Origin: Rhodanobacter sp.
GTDB lineage: Bacteria > Pseudomonadota > Gammaproteobacteria > Xanthomonadales > Rhodanobacteraceae
Assembly: GCA_004298505.1 (NCBI GenBank)
Contig: SCRO01000093.1
Coordinates: 1 to 64,000, forward strand
Length of the DNA: 64,000 nucleotides
Direction of reading: 5' to 3'
The position numbers and the translations under genes are program-made. Position 1 is the first letter of the stretch; each line of letters opens with the position of its first letter. The notes beneath the pieces were generated by a model. The model made no database searches, had not been told where the DNA came from, and saw only the letters and a list, made by a program, of their open reading frames with translations. Shown here piece by piece: positions 61,150-64,000 of this stretch.

Positions 61150-61266
61150 CGATCGCGCAGCACCATTCAGTTCCCTTGCAGTTGCCCGGTTCGGTACGAT
61201 CGGCGGGTAGTTCCCCCAAGCGGCATGTGGGGTAGGGTCATCAAGAGAATTCCACGGGGTCTCAGC

Positions 61267-62154
61267 ATGAGTCAGCAACACGACGTTTACTTTGTACCGG
61301 CCAAGAGCTATTGGCCATTCGTCGCCGCGGTGGTCATGTTCATCTTTATGTTCGGCGCCGGGCACTGGCTCAACGCCGAGCCGGGCGGCGCCGGCTTTGG
61401 CAAGACGGTCCTGACGCTTGGCGTGCTCGGCGTGCTCGGCATGTTCTTCGGCTGGTTCCGCTCGGTGATCAACGAGTCGCTGGCTGGCGACTACAACCCC
61501 CAGGTGGACACCTCGTTCCGCATGGGCATGATGTGGTTCATCTTTTCCGAGGTGATGTTCTTCGGTGCGTTCTTCAGCGCGCTGTTCTACATCCGCATGT
61601 TCTCCGTGCCGTGGCTGGGCGGTGAAGGTCATGGCGTGCTCACCCATCAATTCCTGTGGAGCGACTACGCGGCCGCGTGGGGCGCCAACGGCGGCAACGG
61701 CCCGGCACATGTCGGTGGGGCATTCGAGACCGTGCCGGCATGGGGTCTGCCGCTCCTGAATACGCTGATCCTGCTCAGCTCCAGCGTGACCGTGACGATC
61801 GCGCATCACGCGCTGCGTGCCGGGCATCGCGGGCGGATCCTGGTGTTCCTGGGCCTCACGGTGCTGCTCGGCGCGCTGTTCCTGAATTTCCAGGCGCATG
61901 AGTACATCGAGGCCTACCACGAGCTCAACCTCACCCTTGGCAGCGGTGTCTATGGCTCGACCTTCTTCCTGTTGACCGGCTTCCACGGCCTGCACGTGAC
62001 CCTGGGCACGATCATGCTGTCGGTGATCTGGTTCCGCGTGCTGAAGGGCCATTTCAGCAAGGAGCACCACTTCGGCTTCGAGGCTGTGGCCTGGTACTGG
62101 CACTTCGTCGACGTGGTGTGGTTGGGCCTGTTCATGTTTGTCTACATCCTCTGA
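61267..62154 (+). CDS. ctaE: cytochrome c oxidase subunit III
   Basis: A 295-residue subunit III with seven helices. Family markers are FVPAKSYWPFVAAV, FRMGMMWFIFSEVMFFGAFF, the lipid-binding AHEYIEAYHELNLT and GFEAVAWYWHFVDVVWLGLF. ATG at 61267 begins the conserved MSQQHDVYFVPAKSYWP. Usually ctaG lies between ctaD and ctaE; here only a 43-residue gene and 117 non-coding bases intervene. It is the last cox gene in the window. Confidence 0.95.
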   Translation: MSQQHDVYFVPAKSYWPFVAAVVMFIFMFGAGHWLNAEPGGAGFGKTVLTLGVLGVLGMFFGWFRSVINESLAGDYNPQVDTSFRMGMMWFIFSEVMFFGAFFSALFYIRMFSVPWLGGEGHGVLTHQFLWSDYAAAWGANGGNGPAHVGGAFETVPAWGLPLLNTLILLSSSVTVTIAHHALRAGHRGRILVFLGLTVLLGALFLNFQAHEYIEAYHELNLTLGSGVYGSTFFLLTGFHGLHVTLGTIMLSVIWFRVLKGHFSKEHHFGFEAVAWYWHFVDVVWLGLFMFVYIL

Positions 62155-62173
62155 GCGGACTCGGCCTCAGATC

Positions 62174-62210
62174 GATGGGACAGGCCCGCCCACGGCGGGC
62201 CTGTCCCATC
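62174..62210 (+). terminator. 17-bp stem hairpin after ctaE
   Basis: GATGGGACAGGCCCGCC (62174-62190) and its exact complement (62194-62210) enclose a three-base loop, 19 bases after the ctaE stop. The stem is very stable. No U-run follows, so it may be a Rho-independent-like or mRNA-protecting hairpin. It marks the end of the cox operon here. A solo GAACCTGACCCC (62252-62263) downstream is a RAYT-type end. Confidence 0.6.
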
Positions 62211-62339
62211 CGCGACCTTGGCAACGTGATTCCGGTTCGAGCGGGATCGCAGAACCTGACCCCTCGCCCATGTCGTGTGGCGCAGCGCGCTTTCAGCATG
62301 GGAGGCATGTCGGCGCACAAATCGCGAAAACGGTCGGGC

Positions 62340-62508
62340 CTAGGAGCCTGTCGGACTTATGGAATCGAAAGCGAAAATGCGACTGCGCGAGGACAGATTT
62401 TCGACGATTCGCCGGCCGATAGTGGTTCTATCGGCCAAGAAGCGGCGGAAATATGGACCGTGCAGGCGCATTTGCAGCCGATTCTTCATAAGTCCGACAG
62501 ACTCCTAG
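62340..62508. mobile_element. 169-bp MITE-like element with CTAG duplication
   Basis: The element is bounded by CTAG on both sides (62340-62343 and 62505-62508). The left end GAGCCTGTCGGACTTATG is repeated inverted at the right end with one change near the tip. Inside is a hairpin (GGCCGATAG against CTATCGGCC). It has no coding capacity. A CTAG target duplication matches the YTAR preference of IS5-type elements, so it may be mobilised in trans; that link is inference. Confidence 0.65.
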
Positions 62509-62611
62509 ACCAGGACGAACGGTTTTGGCCAGGGCCTGATCGGACAGAACGGCGTGCTCAAGTCATACTCAGACGCATTCGATTTTCGAGAACCATGGGG
62601 AGACAGTACGC

Positions 62612-63922
<1,311 letters not shown>

Positions 63923-63964
63923 GGTGGTGTTCGGTGCCTGGAATTGGTCGAGACTCATGGAGGG

Positions 63965-64000
63965 GTGGCGGCATTTCATTCGTTCGAGGACCTGGAAGTC
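63965..64000 (+). CDS. four-helix-bundle protein, start only
   Basis: GTG at 63965 begins V-A-A-F-H-S-F-E-D-L-E-V, the conserved N-terminus (FxSFEDLxV) of the four-helix-bundle / 23S-intervening-sequence protein family, cut by the window end. GGAGG overlaps closely upstream, and a TTG at 63944 in frame is an alternative start. Such genes are often scattered among polysaccharide genes. Function is unknown. Confidence 0.55.
   Translation, partial: MAAFHSFEDLEV

Overview
The window looks like chromosomal DNA of a high-GC gammaproteobacterium of the Xanthomonadales, most likely Rhodanobacteraceae (Rhodanobacter/Dyella-like). This rests on gene content and order (slt beside cca; engB divergent from cytochrome c4 and two DsbA genes; a cox operon beside putA), on the TonB-dependent receptor, and on family-typical intergenic repeats. 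The genus is inference; no rRNA or tRNA gene was recognised.

Layout. 0-10 kb is accessory: a mosaic hairpin repeat, a DUF4336 protein, a membrane cytochrome c, three toxin-antitoxin modules (higBA, vapBC, a ParE-like pair), a dead REP-associated transposase between 20-bp inverted repeats, then two large genes of defence-island type (a RelE-like/SF1-helicase/ankyrin fusion and a probable PD-(D/E)XK nuclease). 10-15 kb holds an APC permease, a TonB-dependent receptor and remnants of OsmC and YeeE/YedE genes. 15-29 kb is core: a MidA-type methyltransferase, an LtaS-like sulfatase-fold enzyme, cca, slt, a membrane GH17 protein, an EEP-family hydrolase, two DsbA proteins, cytochrome c4 and engB. 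29-34 kb is a small oxidoreductase cluster divergent from a LysR regulator. 34-46 kb holds free-methionine sulfoxide reductase, bioD, a lipoprotein peptidyl-dipeptidase, an orphan ParE toxin whose antitoxin is internally deleted, a KefB/C-type antiporter, a giant membrane ankyrin protein, ycgL and a coniferyl-aldehyde-type dehydrogenase.

46-53 kb is an overlapping operon (alkyl-DHAP-synthase-like flavoprotein, glycerol-3-phosphate dehydrogenase, truncated FGGY kinase, GMC oxidoreductase) beside a 5'-truncated AraC regulator. The AraC gene is cut at a 37-bp repeat that recurs inverted on the far side of a parDE module, so parDE appears to sit in a small insertion. 54-62 kb has putA, divergent from DUF2244-coxB-ctaD-small ORF-ctaE, with a perfect FNR/Anr-type box between them. 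The cox operon has no ctaG between ctaD and ctaE and ends at a strong hairpin. After a 169-bp MITE-like element comes a TviB-type UDP-GlcNAc dehydrogenase carrying a G-rich heptamer insertion, and the start of a four-helix-bundle gene runs off the edge.

The strongest leads are the helicase/nuclease pair, the repeat-flanked parDE, the toxin with a gutted antitoxin, the tviB microsatellite insertion and the possibly leaderless higBA promoter.
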